From positions 1 through 7,758 of the forward strand of contig CACXVS010000061.1 of assembly GCA_902771155.1 (NCBI GenBank): a stretch of DNA of 7,758 bases, written 5' to 3'. The notes beneath the pieces are model-generated. The model searched no databases. It was not told where the DNA came from and was given only the letters and a program-made list of their open reading frames with translations. Shown here in pieces: positions 1 to 6,152 of the stretch (the first letter of the stretch is position 1; every line of letters starts with the position of its first letter). Position numbers and translations under genes: made by a program. Source of the stretch: an uncultured Prevotellaceae bacterium (GTDB lineage: Bacteria > Bacteroidota > Bacteroidia > Bacteroidales > Bacteroidaceae).

Positions 1-330
1 TTCGATGCCGCCAACAAGGCCAATGCCCCGAAGTTGCAGATCTCTACCACCGACATCGACTTCACCAACTTCGAAGGCAAGTCGAAGAAAACGGCTGAGG
101 TCATCCTGGAGAACACCGGTGCCTCGGTGCTGCAGATCTCCTCGATGCAACTCTTCACCCGCGGTCTGAAGGTCACCCTCGACCAGCGTGCGATCCAGCC
201 GGGACAATCCGCCAAGATCAAGATCACGGGTATCGCCAGTGAACTGACGAAGGTGCGCACCCGTCCGCGTATCCTGATGATCACCAACGATCCCGACCAC
301 GCCAAAGTAGTCATCAACATTAAAAAATAA
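1..330 (+). CDS. DUF1573-family protein, 3' end only
   Basis: The frame is open from the first base of the window to the TAA at 328-330, so the true start lies upstream; the TTG at 34 is not a likely start. The 109 visible residues form one Ig-like beta-sandwich of the DUF1573 type: a conserved NTG near the first strands, then a QPGQSAKIKITG turn, then a late ITNDPDHAKVVINIKK strand close to the stop. That order (N-x-G, PG-x-S, TND) is characteristic of the family, which is abundant in Bacteroidetes and usually exported. The C-x-C pair seen in many members is absent. The bases before the domain encode an Ala/Lys/Asn-rich stretch that could link it to an earlier domain. Its role is unknown. 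meaB follows after 35 bases in the same direction. Confidence 0.75.
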   Translation, partial: FDAANKANAPKLQISTTDIDFTNFEGKSKKTAEVILENTGASVLQISSMQLFTRGLKVTLDQRAIQPGQSAKIKITGIASELTKVRTRPRILMITNDPDHAKVVINIKK

Positions 331-333
331 TAG

Positions 334-361
334 TCAATTGTCAATTATCAATTATCAATTG
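334..361 (+). repeat. Four tandem AT-rich heptamers between two genes
   Basis: Four exact head-to-tail 7-mers fill the gap before meaB: TCAATTG, TCAATTA, TCAATTA, TCAATTG. The outer two contain the palindrome CAATTG, so the array is nearly symmetrical. No TAnnTTTG promoter box is present here. It could be a simple-sequence expansion or a spacer that tunes expression of meaB; nothing in the sequence decides between these. Confidence 0.8.
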
Positions 362-365
362 AATT

Positions 366-1301
366 ATGGAACATCCCGAGAACAGTTCAGAATATGCAGG
401 CCTGCAGGTGAACAGCGGCGTCGAACAGCCCTCGATCATCAACCCCTATCTGAAGCGCAACCGTCGTCGTGATCTCTCACCGGCAGAGATGGTGGAAGGT
501 ATCCTCAAGGGCGATGTCACCGTTCTCTCACAAGCCGTCACGCTCATCGAGAGTGTGAACCCCGACCACCAGGCGCGCGCCCAGGAGGTCATCAACAAGT
601 GTCTGCCCTATAGCGGCAACAGTGTCCGTGTAGGTATCAGTGGCGTACCAGGTGCCGGCAAGTCCACCTCCATCGACGAGTTCGGCATGCACGTACTCCG
701 TGAGAAGGGCGGTCGTCTGGCAGTCCTCGCCATCGATCCCTCCAGTGAGCGCACCAAAGGCTCTATCCTCGGCGATAAGACACGTATGGAGAAACTCGCC
801 CAGCATCCCGACTCTTTCATACGCCCTAGTCCGTCGGCAGGCTCCTTGGGCGGTGTCGCCCGTAAGACGCGTGAGACGATCATCCTCTGTGAGGCAGCAG
901 GCTTCGATAAGATCTTCGTCGAGACCGTCGGTGTCGGACAGAGCGAGACCGCCTGTCACTCGATGGTCGATTTCTTCCTGCTCATCCAGGTGGCAGGTAC
1001 GGGCGATGAACTGCAGGGCATCAAGCGCGGCATCATGGAGATCTCCGACGGTATCGTGATCAACAAGTGCGACGGCGACAATGTCGATCGCTGCCAGATG
1101 GCGGCCACGAACTTCCGCAACGCCCTCCACTTCTTCCCGATGCCCGAGAGCGGTTGGACGCCCAAGGTACTCTGTTATTCGGGCTTCTACGGCACAGGCG
1201 TGAAGGAGATCTGGGATATGATCTACCAGTATGTCGATTTCGTGAAGGCCAACGGCTACTTCGACTATCGCCGCAACGAACAGTCGAAATACTGGATGTA
1301 G
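366..1301 (+). CDS. meaB: MeaB/ArgK GTPase, cut short by an in-frame TAG
   Basis: G3E P-loop GTPase of the MeaB/ArgK family, which protects and reloads adenosylcobalamin-dependent methylmalonyl-CoA mutase, the succinate-propionate enzyme of many Bacteroidales. Visible motifs: Walker A GVPGAGKST (residues 93-101), the LAIDPSS strand (121-127), GDKTRM (136-141), RPSPSAGSLGG (153-163), the switch-like ETVGVGQSE (186-194) and an NKCD guanine-specificity motif (233-236) where NKAD is usual. The ATG at 366 gives a normal N-terminus for the family. The protein ends abruptly after EQSKYWM at residue 311, whereas relatives run to roughly 330-360. The missing tail is largely still encoded in frame just downstream (separate entry). 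The G domain is complete, so a shortened protein could still bind GTP, but the C-terminal arm used for dimer and mutase contacts is lost. No mutase gene is in view. The family assignment is secure; whether the protein works is not. Confidence 0.92.
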   Translation: MEHPENSSEYAGLQVNSGVEQPSIINPYLKRNRRRDLSPAEMVEGILKGDVTVLSQAVTLIESVNPDHQARAQEVINKCLPYSGNSVRVGISGVPGAGKSTSIDEFGMHVLREKGGRLAVLAIDPSSERTKGSILGDKTRMEKLAQHPDSFIRPSPSAGSLGGVARKTRETIILCEAAGFDKIFVETVGVGQSETACHSMVDFFLLIQVAGTGDELQGIKRGIMEISDGIVINKCDGDNVDRCQMAATNFRNALHFFPMPESGWTPKVLCYSGFYGTGVKEIWDMIYQYVDFVKANGYFDYRRNEQSKYWM

Positions 1302-1397
1302 CAGGCAGCCGAGCAGACGGTCCTCGCCGGCCAGAAGACCTCCTTCATCGCCGCCCAGGACCTGTTAGATAAATATTTTGATTTATTAAAGAAATGA
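1302..1397 (+). pseudogene. meaB: Stranded in-frame C-terminal tail of MeaB
   Basis: Directly after the TAG at 1299-1301 the same frame stays open for 31 codons to a TGA at 1395-1397. The translation includes AAEQTVLAGQKTSF, then IAAQDLLDKYF and a LLKK end. This matches the usual end of Bacteroidetes MeaB, where a helix is followed by a TSF-x-AA-x-x-LL motif. Between KYWM and this tail I expect about 20 further residues (a YET-INE-like stretch) that are missing. A deletion joining TA of a Tyr codon to G of a later codon would produce the TAG. The family alignment is from memory; the open frame and the motifs are seen directly. Alternatives are a sequencing or assembly error, or readthrough of the amber codon. 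Confidence 0.75.
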
Positions 1398-2251
1398 TTC
1401 AAATTGAAATCGATGAAGGCAGTGGCTTCTGCTTCGGAGTAACCACCGCCATTAAGAAAGCCGAGGAAGAACTGGCACAGGGCAGAACCCTCTACTGCCT
1501 CGGTGATATCGTACATAACGGAATGGAGTGTGAACGCCTGCGAGAGATGGGACTGATCACCATCAATCACGACGATATGCGCCAGTTGCACGACGTGAAG
1601 GTGCTGCTGCGTGCCCACGGCGAACCCCCTGAGACCTACGAACTCGCCCGTCAGAACAACATCGAGATCATCGATGCCACCTGTCCTGTGGTGCTCCAAC
1701 TCCAGAAGCGCATCAAAAAACAGTATGCCGCCAACGGTGTGTCCCAGATTGTGATTTTCGGTAAGAAAGGCCACGCAGAGGTCCTCGGCCTTGTCGGCCA
1801 GACCGAATCCAAAGCCATCGTCATCGAGAACTTCGACGAAGTGATGAAACTCGACTTCTCCCGCGACATCTACCTTTACTCCCAGACCACGAAGTCGCTC
1901 GATGAGTTCCATCGGATCATCGACTACATCCAGGCGCATATCGCCGAGGGGGCCACGTTCAAGAGTTTCGACACCATCTGTCGCTCGGTAGCCAACCGCA
2001 TGCCGAACATCTCCAGTTTCGCCTCGAAACACGACATGATTCTCTTCGTCTGCGGTCGGAAGAGTTCTAACGGCAAGGTGCTCTTCAATGAGTGTCTGCG
2101 GGTAAATCCCAACAGCCATCTCGTCGAAGACCCCTGCGAGATCCAAGCCTCCTGGTTCGAAGACATCCAGACCGTCGGCATCTGCGGTGCCACCAGCACC
2201 CCCCGCTGGCTCATGGAGCAATGCCGCGACGCCATCCTCAAAATGACATAA
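1394..2251 (+). CDS. ispH: 4-hydroxy-3-methylbut-2-enyl diphosphate reductase
   Basis: IspH (LytB) reduces HMBPP to IPP and DMAPP, the last step of the MEP isoprenoid pathway, using a [4Fe-4S] cluster in the cytoplasm. At 285 residues it is of normal length. The three cluster cysteines are in the expected places: Cys13 in GFCFGV, Cys97 in DATCP and Cys196 in DTICRSVANR. The substrate-binding and proton-relay residues are also present: His41 in DIVHN, His75 in RAHGEPP, the GHAEVLG loop with His127 and Glu129, the SQTT loop near 164-167, the SSNG loop near 224-227, and GATSTP (265-270) close to the C-terminus. The ATG overlaps the ancestral meaB stop as ATGA (1394-1397) and has only a weak purine-rich stretch before it, which suggests translational coupling to meaB. 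The gene appears intact. Confidence 0.97.
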   Translation: MIQIEIDEGSGFCFGVTTAIKKAEEELAQGRTLYCLGDIVHNGMECERLREMGLITINHDDMRQLHDVKVLLRAHGEPPETYELARQNNIEIIDATCPVVLQLQKRIKKQYAANGVSQIVIFGKKGHAEVLGLVGQTESKAIVIENFDEVMKLDFSRDIYLYSQTTKSLDEFHRIIDYIQAHIAEGATFKSFDTICRSVANRMPNISSFASKHDMILFVCGRKSSNGKVLFNECLRVNPNSHLVEDPCEIQASWFEDIQTVGICGATSTPRWLMEQCRDAILKMT

Positions 2252-2286
2252 CTTCTTACGCGTTTTTGGGCTAAAAACCGTTTCCG

Positions 2287-2333
2287 ATGCACGCATTTGG
2301 GTAGAAGACCAAATGCGTGCATATGTTTTCTTT
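2287..2333 (+). terminator. Perfect 14-bp hairpin after ispH
   Basis: Arms 2287-2300 and 2309-2322 are exact reverse complements of 14 bases around an 8-base loop (GTAGAAGA), followed by a T-rich stretch broken by a few other bases. It lies 35 bases after the ispH stop and just before the promoter of the next gene, as expected for the terminator of the meaB-ispH block. The T-tract is imperfect, so the symmetrical arms could also serve as a protein-binding site. A smaller inverted repeat (GTTTTT/AAAAAC, 2262-2278) lies between it and ispH. Confidence 0.65.
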
Positions 2334-2361
2334 CGTAAATATTATTTTTTGTCTACCTTTG
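2331..2361 (+). promoter_or_regulatory. Bacteroidetes-type promoter of the AraC-like gene
   Basis: TTTC at 2331-2334, a 19-base spacer and TACCTTTG at 2354-2361 match the -33/-7 pattern of the Bacteroidetes primary sigma factor. Transcription should begin near 2367, which excludes the ATG at 2317 as a start and favours the ATG at 2383. Confidence 0.7.
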
Positions 2362-2382
2362 TGCCCTGAAACTGTAAATCGC

Positions 2383-2715
2383 ATGAGTATAGAACATTTT
2401 GACAAGATTGATAAGGTGATCCGACAGGAGCGGCTTTATGCCAATGTGGACTTAAATCGCGAGGATGTGATGACGCGTTTCGGCATCAGCCGTCACCGTC
2501 TGAATTTCCTTATGACAAAGTATGCAGGTGGTATGTCGTTCCCTCAGTATATTAATGCGCTCCGCATTGAGGAGGCCAACGAACTGATCACCCATCATCC
2601 CGAAATGTCCATTACCGAAATTGCCGCTGAGGTGGGCTTCACGCCCTCCAACCTCCGCGAGCAGTTCAAACGCCAGTACGGCGTCACTCCGCGGGAATAC
2701 CGCCAGAACCTATAA
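2383..2715 (+). CDS. Standalone AraC-type HTH regulator
   Basis: A 110-residue protein made almost entirely of one AraC/XylS DNA-binding domain. The N-terminal part (MSIEHFDKIDKVIRQERLY) resembles the linker helix seen before AraC domains in larger Bacteroidetes regulators. The first HTH lies at about residues 24-47 (NREDVMTRFGISRHRLNFLM) and the second at about 76-98, with SITEIAAEVGF and the recognition helix near TPSNLREQFKRQYG. It ends with the classic GVTPREYR. No ligand-binding, receiver or membrane domain is present. The frame is open back to an ATG at 2317, but that start lies upstream of the promoter, so 2383 is chosen. The protein could act without an effector, or it could be a surviving fragment of a larger regulator, although its own promoter and intact frame argue for a real gene. 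The lipoprotein gene starts 71 bases downstream and is a plausible target. Confidence 0.85.
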   Translation: MSIEHFDKIDKVIRQERLYANVDLNREDVMTRFGISRHRLNFLMTKYAGGMSFPQYINALRIEEANELITHHPEMSITEIAAEVGFTPSNLREQFKRQYGVTPREYRQNL

Positions 2716-2786
2716 TTCGTGTGTGTGCGAACCTCAATAGTCGCATTTAATTAATATTTTCAATACAATATAAACTTAAAACAATT

Positions 2787-5024
2787 ATGATGAGATTTAA
2801 AAATCTATTAACTGGGATGCTGGCAGTGCTGGCAGTTCTGTTGTTGACGGGTTGTTGGGAGAAAGACAACCCCTCGCGTACCTCATTAGATGTGGATACC
2901 TCCACGCTGACGCTGTCGGTGGGTGAGACTGCCGTCCGCATGGCAACCTCTAAGGCAGAGGATGCCACCATCACCTACACCAGCAGCAACCCCGCTGTGG
3001 CTACGGTGGATCAGTTTGGTAAGGTAACAGCCCTGACAGAGGGCGAGACCACCATCACCATCGACATGGCGGAGACGAAAAAGAGCTGGTATGCCGCAAA
3101 GACACTTACCTACAGCGTTGTGGTGAAGAACGTGTCAGCAAAGGCTTTGGTGAATGTGGATAAGGCGACGCCATTGACCCTCGTAGCTCAGGCCGACGGC
3201 AAGATCACCGTTACCTTTAATAATGGTATCACTTTGGCCAACGACATTAAGTACACCATCAATGGCGGTGCTGAGCAGACGATTGCCAAGAACACTACCG
3301 GCAGCTTCGACATCGAAGTGAAAAAGGGCGACGTGGTGCAGCTGTATAGCCTGAACTCATCGCTGGGTGGCAGCGCAGTGGCAGGTGCCCGTGGTACGAC
3401 CCGTGCCGTCGATTCAAGTGCGAAGTACATCAACATCCGCCCCTCGATGAAGACCGAGATCTACGGTAACGTGATGAGTTTGCTGAAGGGCAAGGACAAT
3501 CTGGAGAGCGCCACCGCCCTTGAGGCGAAGAACGCTTTCTATGGTCTGTTTGCCGGAGCCGAGAAACTCGTAAACAATACCGAGCGTCTGCTCGTATTGC
3601 CCGCCACCACCTTGACGGAGGGCTGCTATCAGGACATGTTCAATGGCTGTAAGGGCATCGAGAAAGCCCCTGAGCTGCCCGCCCCGAAGCTGGAGAAGAA
3701 CTGCTATCAGGAGATGTTCTACGACTGCGCGAAACTGAACAGCGTGACCTGTCTGGCTACCGATATCAAGGCAGAGAACAGCACAAAGGACTGGCTCGGC
3801 AAGGCAGGCACCGAGGCCACAGGTGAGAAGGTGCTGGAGAGTGTTGTGGATATGACTAAAAACAGCGACGACGGTGTACCCACCTCATGGATGGCTCAGA
3901 AGCTCGTCACGGGCATCAAGCTCAACAAGACAGAGCTTAAGCTGTTTGAAGGCGCTTCAGAGACACTCGTTGCCACCGTTGAGCCTTCGAATGCAACCGA
4001 CAAGACCGTGACCTGGACCAGCGACAAGCCAGAGGTGGCTACTGTTGATGCTATTGGTAAGGTGACTGCCGTAGCCGAGGGCGAGGCCACCATCACCGCC
4101 CAGGCTGGCGACAAGACCGCTACCTGCAAGGTGACGACGAAGAAGAAGACCCCAGCCACTGTCACCACTGCCCCGACGGCTATCACGGGAATCAAAGCAG
4201 GCGAAGACAAGGCGATTGTTACCGCAGGTGAGGCTGACGGCGGTACGATGATGTACGCTGTGACCAACACCAACACGCAGCCAACTTCTACTGACGGATT
4301 CAGCGCCACGGTGCCCAAGGCTAATGACCTCACTGCAGGCACCTACTACGTATGGTACTACGTTAAGGCTGACGATACGCACGTTGATAGCGAAATTTCG
4401 GCTTCGGGAATCGAGGTAACTGTCGCTGTCGCTTACACGCTGCTGAGTGCAGCCACAGCGTCTGATGTAGGTAAGGTGGTGTGCGCCGCAGGCCATCTGC
4501 ACACAGCGAAGACAGCCGTGCCCACTGGCTGTACCGCCGTCGGCATTCTGGGTAAGGTGACATCAACCGGTCATGGACTGATACTGGCCCTGCAGGACGC
4601 ATCGAATCAGAAGCAGGAGACCATCATTGCCTGGACACTCGTGACCACATATGCCAGCACAATGCTGAATCTACTGCCCGACAATACAGCCCGCGGCAGT
4701 CTGGCGAGCTACACCACGCTGGGCACTACTACCGTTTCTAACTGGTGTGTGGCTCAGAAGAACGACTACATTGCGATATTCACAAACCTCGGCTCGACAA
4801 AGGCAAACAATGGCAAGACTTATGATGACAACGTGAATGCCTACATCACCACGGGTGTCGGAGGTTCGGCAATGGTATCTGGCTCTGGCTCTAATCCCTT
4901 CTATTATTGGTCTGCTACGCCGGGTACTAGCCTCTACAGCGGATGTGCCTTTTACAACGTTGGTTGGTATGACAATGAAGGTGATACGTTCCTCGAAAAA
5001 GTCAGGCCAGTTCTCGGCTTCTGA
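2787..5024 (+). CDS. Large BIG2-domain surface lipoprotein with lectin-like C-terminus
   Basis: A 745-residue exported lipoprotein. Residues 1-22 are a signal peptide with a lipobox LLTGC, so Cys23 is lipidated. Domains in order: a BIG2 Ig-like domain (about 34-113, with the PAVATVDQFGKVTALTEGE core); a region with no family that I recognise (about 114-245); a BspA-like stretch (about 250-370) with paired GCYQDMFNGC and NCYQEMFYDC motifs; a second BIG2 domain (about 373-452); a Fn3/Ig-like domain (about 457-548); and a C-terminal domain (about 551-745) with a YYWSAT motif and a VRPVLGF ending. That ending is like DUF1566/FGE-type C-type lectin folds. The start may be the ATG at 2787 or the one at 2790. 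I see no clear promoter in the 71 bases upstream, so it may be cotranscribed with the AraC-like gene. A GNRA-loop terminator follows. The role is probably adhesion or ligand binding at the cell surface. Confidence 0.85.
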   Translation: MMRFKNLLTGMLAVLAVLLLTGCWEKDNPSRTSLDVDTSTLTLSVGETAVRMATSKAEDATITYTSSNPAVATVDQFGKVTALTEGETTITIDMAETKKSWYAAKTLTYSVVVKNVSAKALVNVDKATPLTLVAQADGKITVTFNNGITLANDIKYTINGGAEQTIAKNTTGSFDIEVKKGDVVQLYSLNSSLGGSAVAGARGTTRAVDSSAKYINIRPSMKTEIYGNVMSLLKGKDNLESATALEAKNAFYGLFAGAEKLVNNTERLLVLPATTLTEGCYQDMFNGCKGIEKAPELPAPKLEKNCYQEMFYDCAKLNSVTCLATDIKAENSTKDWLGKAGTEATGEKVLESVVDMTKNSDDGVPTSWMAQKLVTGIKLNKTELKLFEGASETLVATVEPSNATDKTVTWTSDKPEVATVDAIGKVTAVAEGEATITAQAGDKTATCKVTTKKKTPATVTTAPTAITGIKAGEDKAIVTAGEADGGTMMYAVTNTNTQPTSTDGFSATVPKANDLTAGTYYVWYYVKADDTHVDSEISASGIEVTVAVAYTLLSAATASDVGKVVCAAGHLHTAKTAVPTGCTAVGILGKVTSTGHGLILALQDASNQKQETIIAWTLVTTYASTMLNLLPDNTARGSLASYTTLGTTTVSNWCVAQKNDYIAIFTNLGSTKANNGKTYDDNVNAYITTGVGGSAMVSGSGSNPFYYWSATPGTSLYSGCAFYNVGWYDNEGDTFLEKVRPVLGF
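4902..5021 (+). other. Candidate DGR variable region
   Basis: In the last 40 codons of the lipoprotein a fixed YYWSAT start is followed by a stretch rich in Gly, Ser, Thr, Tyr, Asn, Asp, Phe and Cys, and then a fixed VRPVLGF end. From 4923 to 4994, 20 of 24 codons end in C or T (NNY), which is what adenine-directed mutagenesis of AAC/AAT codons produces in DGR targets. The position at the extreme C-terminus of a lectin-like domain is also typical. I found no matching template repeat and no reverse transcriptase in the window, so if it is a DGR target it is a remote or orphaned one. The codon pattern is observed; the DGR link is inference. Confidence 0.45.
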
Positions 5025-5087
5025 CCTATTAGCTCAAACGGGTCACTGATACTTGGTGAGCCGTGAATGATAGATTAAATACGCCAG

Positions 5088-5121
5088 CAGGGCGAGCCGC
5101 AAGGCCCGCCCTGTTTTTTTT
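5088..5121 (+). terminator. Intrinsic terminator of the lipoprotein gene (GCAA loop)
   Basis: Arms 5088-5098 and 5103-5113 pair over 11 bp with one A/C mismatch, closed by a GCAA tetraloop and followed by eight T residues (5114-5121). A weaker hairpin lies upstream (about 5040-5062). A closely related terminator follows the HTH gene at 6808-6840, and both are preceded by the same 10-mer ATAGATTAAA. Confidence 0.9.
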
Positions 5122-5152
5122 CTTTACGCTATACTGGGCGTACAAATATTGA

Positions 5153-5178
5153 AGAGGCACCCTTAATCGGATGCCTCT
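5153..5178. other. Stem-loop in the intergenic region
   Basis: AGAGGCA-x-CC (5153-5162) pairs with GG-x-TGCCTCT (5169-5178) with one mismatch and a 6-base loop. It lies between the terminator and the smalltalk-like remnant. On the minus strand it sits just past the end of that remnant, so it may be a leftover terminator of it, although no long T-run follows. Confidence 0.45.
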
Positions 5179-5186
5179 CTCTCATT

Positions 5187-5258
5187 TTAGAAGCTCATAC
5201 ACGACGTGGCTCCCAGTGCTGTTAGGATTGCAGATGCGATGGATGCAATCAGTGTAGA
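5187..5258 (-). pseudogene. Remnant of a 'smalltalk'-like small protein
   Basis: On the minus strand, codons from 5258 down to the TAA at 5187-5189 read STLIASIASAILT, then ALGATSCMSF. This resembles the C-terminal hydrophobic half of the very short Bacteroidetes 'smalltalk' proteins, which end in an LTAIAxxLGVTSC-like segment. An in-frame TGA (5259-5261) stops the frame directly upstream, exactly where the palindromic repeat begins, so the usual Met-Lys-rich N-terminal part is missing. The family match is from memory of a very short motif, so chance resemblance remains possible. The inverted repeat GATTGCA/TGCAATC (5226-5250) lies inside it. Confidence 0.4.
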
Positions 5259-5289
5259 TCACGGTGACAGGTCATTGATCTGTTCCCCC
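5257..5289. repeat. REP-like palindromic repeat, copy 1
   Basis: A short imperfect palindrome built around GACAGGTC-AT-TGATCTGTTCC, preceded by GATCACGG. The second copy at 6155-6210 shares 22 of 25 bases in its core (6185-6209) and lies in the same orientation. The two copies bracket the DUF6169 operon. A palindromic intergenic repeat of this size resembles the REP elements mobilised by RAYT (Y1) transposases, but no transposase is in view. Confidence 0.6.
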
Positions 5290-5327
5290 AGTTGCGCTTG
5301 TTGCCTCACGCTGGGGTCAGGACCTGA
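5286..5327. other. Stem-loops downstream of the DUF6169 gene
   Basis: CCCCAG (5286-5291) pairs with CTGGGG (5311-5316) around a 19-base loop, and TCAGG-A-CCTGA (5317-5327) is a small palindrome. They lie 12-54 bases past the DUF6169 stop on the minus strand and may end its transcript, though there is no clear T-tract. Apart from this, the two stem-loops, the remnant and the repeat described separately, I see no gene between 5122 and 5339. Confidence 0.35.
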
Positions 5328-5339
5328 GTGAGCGCGGAC

Positions 5340-5888
5340 TTATTGAGAACCGTCTGAGTCCAGATTCCCCTCAGTTAATGATTCTTCCTGAGGATCGAAC
5401 AAGAATGATACCGTTTCATTAAATTCTTCCAATACTACTGACAGCATTGGATTATCCTTTCTAGAGATAATAGCGAGGAAATTCATCTGCCCATCCATTT
5501 TGCCTTCTGCTGTCTCGATGATGAATCTGTCGCGATGTTCGTAGAGGTTGAACCAACGAACGAATAGCCTATTACGGAAAGCCTGCTTACGGTCGCCTGT
5601 ATCGGCCAAATAAAGCATGGCCTCATTGCCATTCACCTCAAAGAATTCTTCAACGATAGCGAAAATGGTGCGTCGCAACTTCTGGTCGAGAGGTGAACGC
5701 TCATGCCGACGGTTGGTGATACCAAACTCGTAGGCTCCACTTGGAATAATCGAATCGTTTTCGGCGAAATCTATATCAAAGCGAGCTCCACTATCGCTGA
5801 CAAAGTAGAAGTTGTTATGTCTCTCAGGATCCTGCATGACCTTATACGGGGCATGCAGATTGATGTTTTCCAATCTGAGTGTATTCAT
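5340..5888 (-). CDS. DUF6169-family protein
   Basis: A 182-residue soluble protein with no signal peptide or membrane segment. It resembles the Bacteroidetes family DUF6169: an N-terminal beta region with YKV and FYFVSDSGARFDIDF (residues 15-41), YEFGI (53-57), a helical segment LDQKLRRTIFAIVEEFF (67-83), then MLYLADTGDRKQAFRNRL (91-108) leading into FVRWFN, and a late strand ISRKDNP (141-147). The D-T-x-D-x-R-Q-A-x-R-x-R-L-F-x-R-W-F signature is the strongest match. The acidic tail after residue 165 looks disordered. It lies 27 bases downstream of a small basic-protein gene in one operon, with a promoter at 6089-6120. Its function is unknown. The paired small gene and the nearby divergent HTH gene invite, but do not prove, a toxin-antitoxin or stress role. 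Confidence 0.7.
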   Translation of the reverse strand: MNTLRLENINLHAPYKVMQDPERHNNFYFVSDSGARFDIDFAENDSIIPSGAYEFGITNRRHERSPLDQKLRRTIFAIVEEFFEVNGNEAMLYLADTGDRKQAFRNRLFVRWFNLYEHRDRFIIETAEGKMDGQMNFLAIISRKDNPMLSVVLEEFNETVSFLFDPQEESLTEGNLDSDGSQ

Positions 5889-5915
5889 AGTCGTAAAGAT
5901 TTAAAGGCTTCTTTA

Positions 5916-6053
5916 TTATGCAAAAAAGCCTTGTAGTTCCAATTCTTCCATTCTTCTCAGATTATCCTCCATGCGCTCTTTCTTCTTGCGCATCGTTTCC
6001 CTGAAGGCAGCTCTGACCTCTTCGCGTGTTCTTTTTCTTTTTGATGTTTCCAT
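5916..6053 (-). CDS. Small basic helical protein upstream of DUF6169
   Basis: A 45-residue reading frame (ATG at 6053-6051, TAA at 5918-5916). It begins METSKRKRTREEVRAAF and continues through an MRKKKERMEDN core to end in LELQGFFA. About two thirds of the residues are Lys, Arg, Glu, Asp or other helix formers, so a single charged, possibly coiled helix is expected, net basic and suited to binding nucleic acid or an acidic partner. It begins about 30 bases after the predicted transcription start and ends 27 bases before the DUF6169 start, so the two are cotranscribed. I do not recognise a named family. The promoter position and clean operon spacing are the main reasons to call it real. Confidence 0.7.
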   Translation of the reverse strand: METSKRKRTREEVRAAFRETMRKKKERMEDNLRRMEELELQGFFA

Positions 6054-6088
6054 ATTGATCTAAATGATTAATTGTGAATATTCGCCTG

Positions 6089-6120
6089 CAAATGTACAAA
6101 GAAAAGATATAGCTTCCAAA
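6089..6120 (-). promoter_or_regulatory. Promoter of the DUF6169 operon
   Basis: Read on the minus strand: TTTG (6120-6117), exactly 20 bases, then TACATTTG (6096-6089). This is an essentially ideal Bacteroidetes -33/-7 pair, placing the transcription start near 6083. Confidence 0.85.
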
Positions 6121-6152
6121 TATTTCCGCCATTTTTTTATATTTCTCGACTA

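Noticed and set aside
1265..2296. A 343-codon minus-strand open frame across ispH
   Set aside because: It lies entirely antisense to ispH, whose cluster cysteines and motifs are all intact. The frame is a by-product of GC-rich codon use and its translation resembles no known family. The same applies to the minus frame at 528-1130 inside meaB.
2317..2382. Extended start of the AraC-like protein at 2317
   Set aside because: This start overlaps the hairpin arm and precedes the promoter boxes at 2331-2361, and the extra residues are hydrophobic and unlike AraC N-termini.
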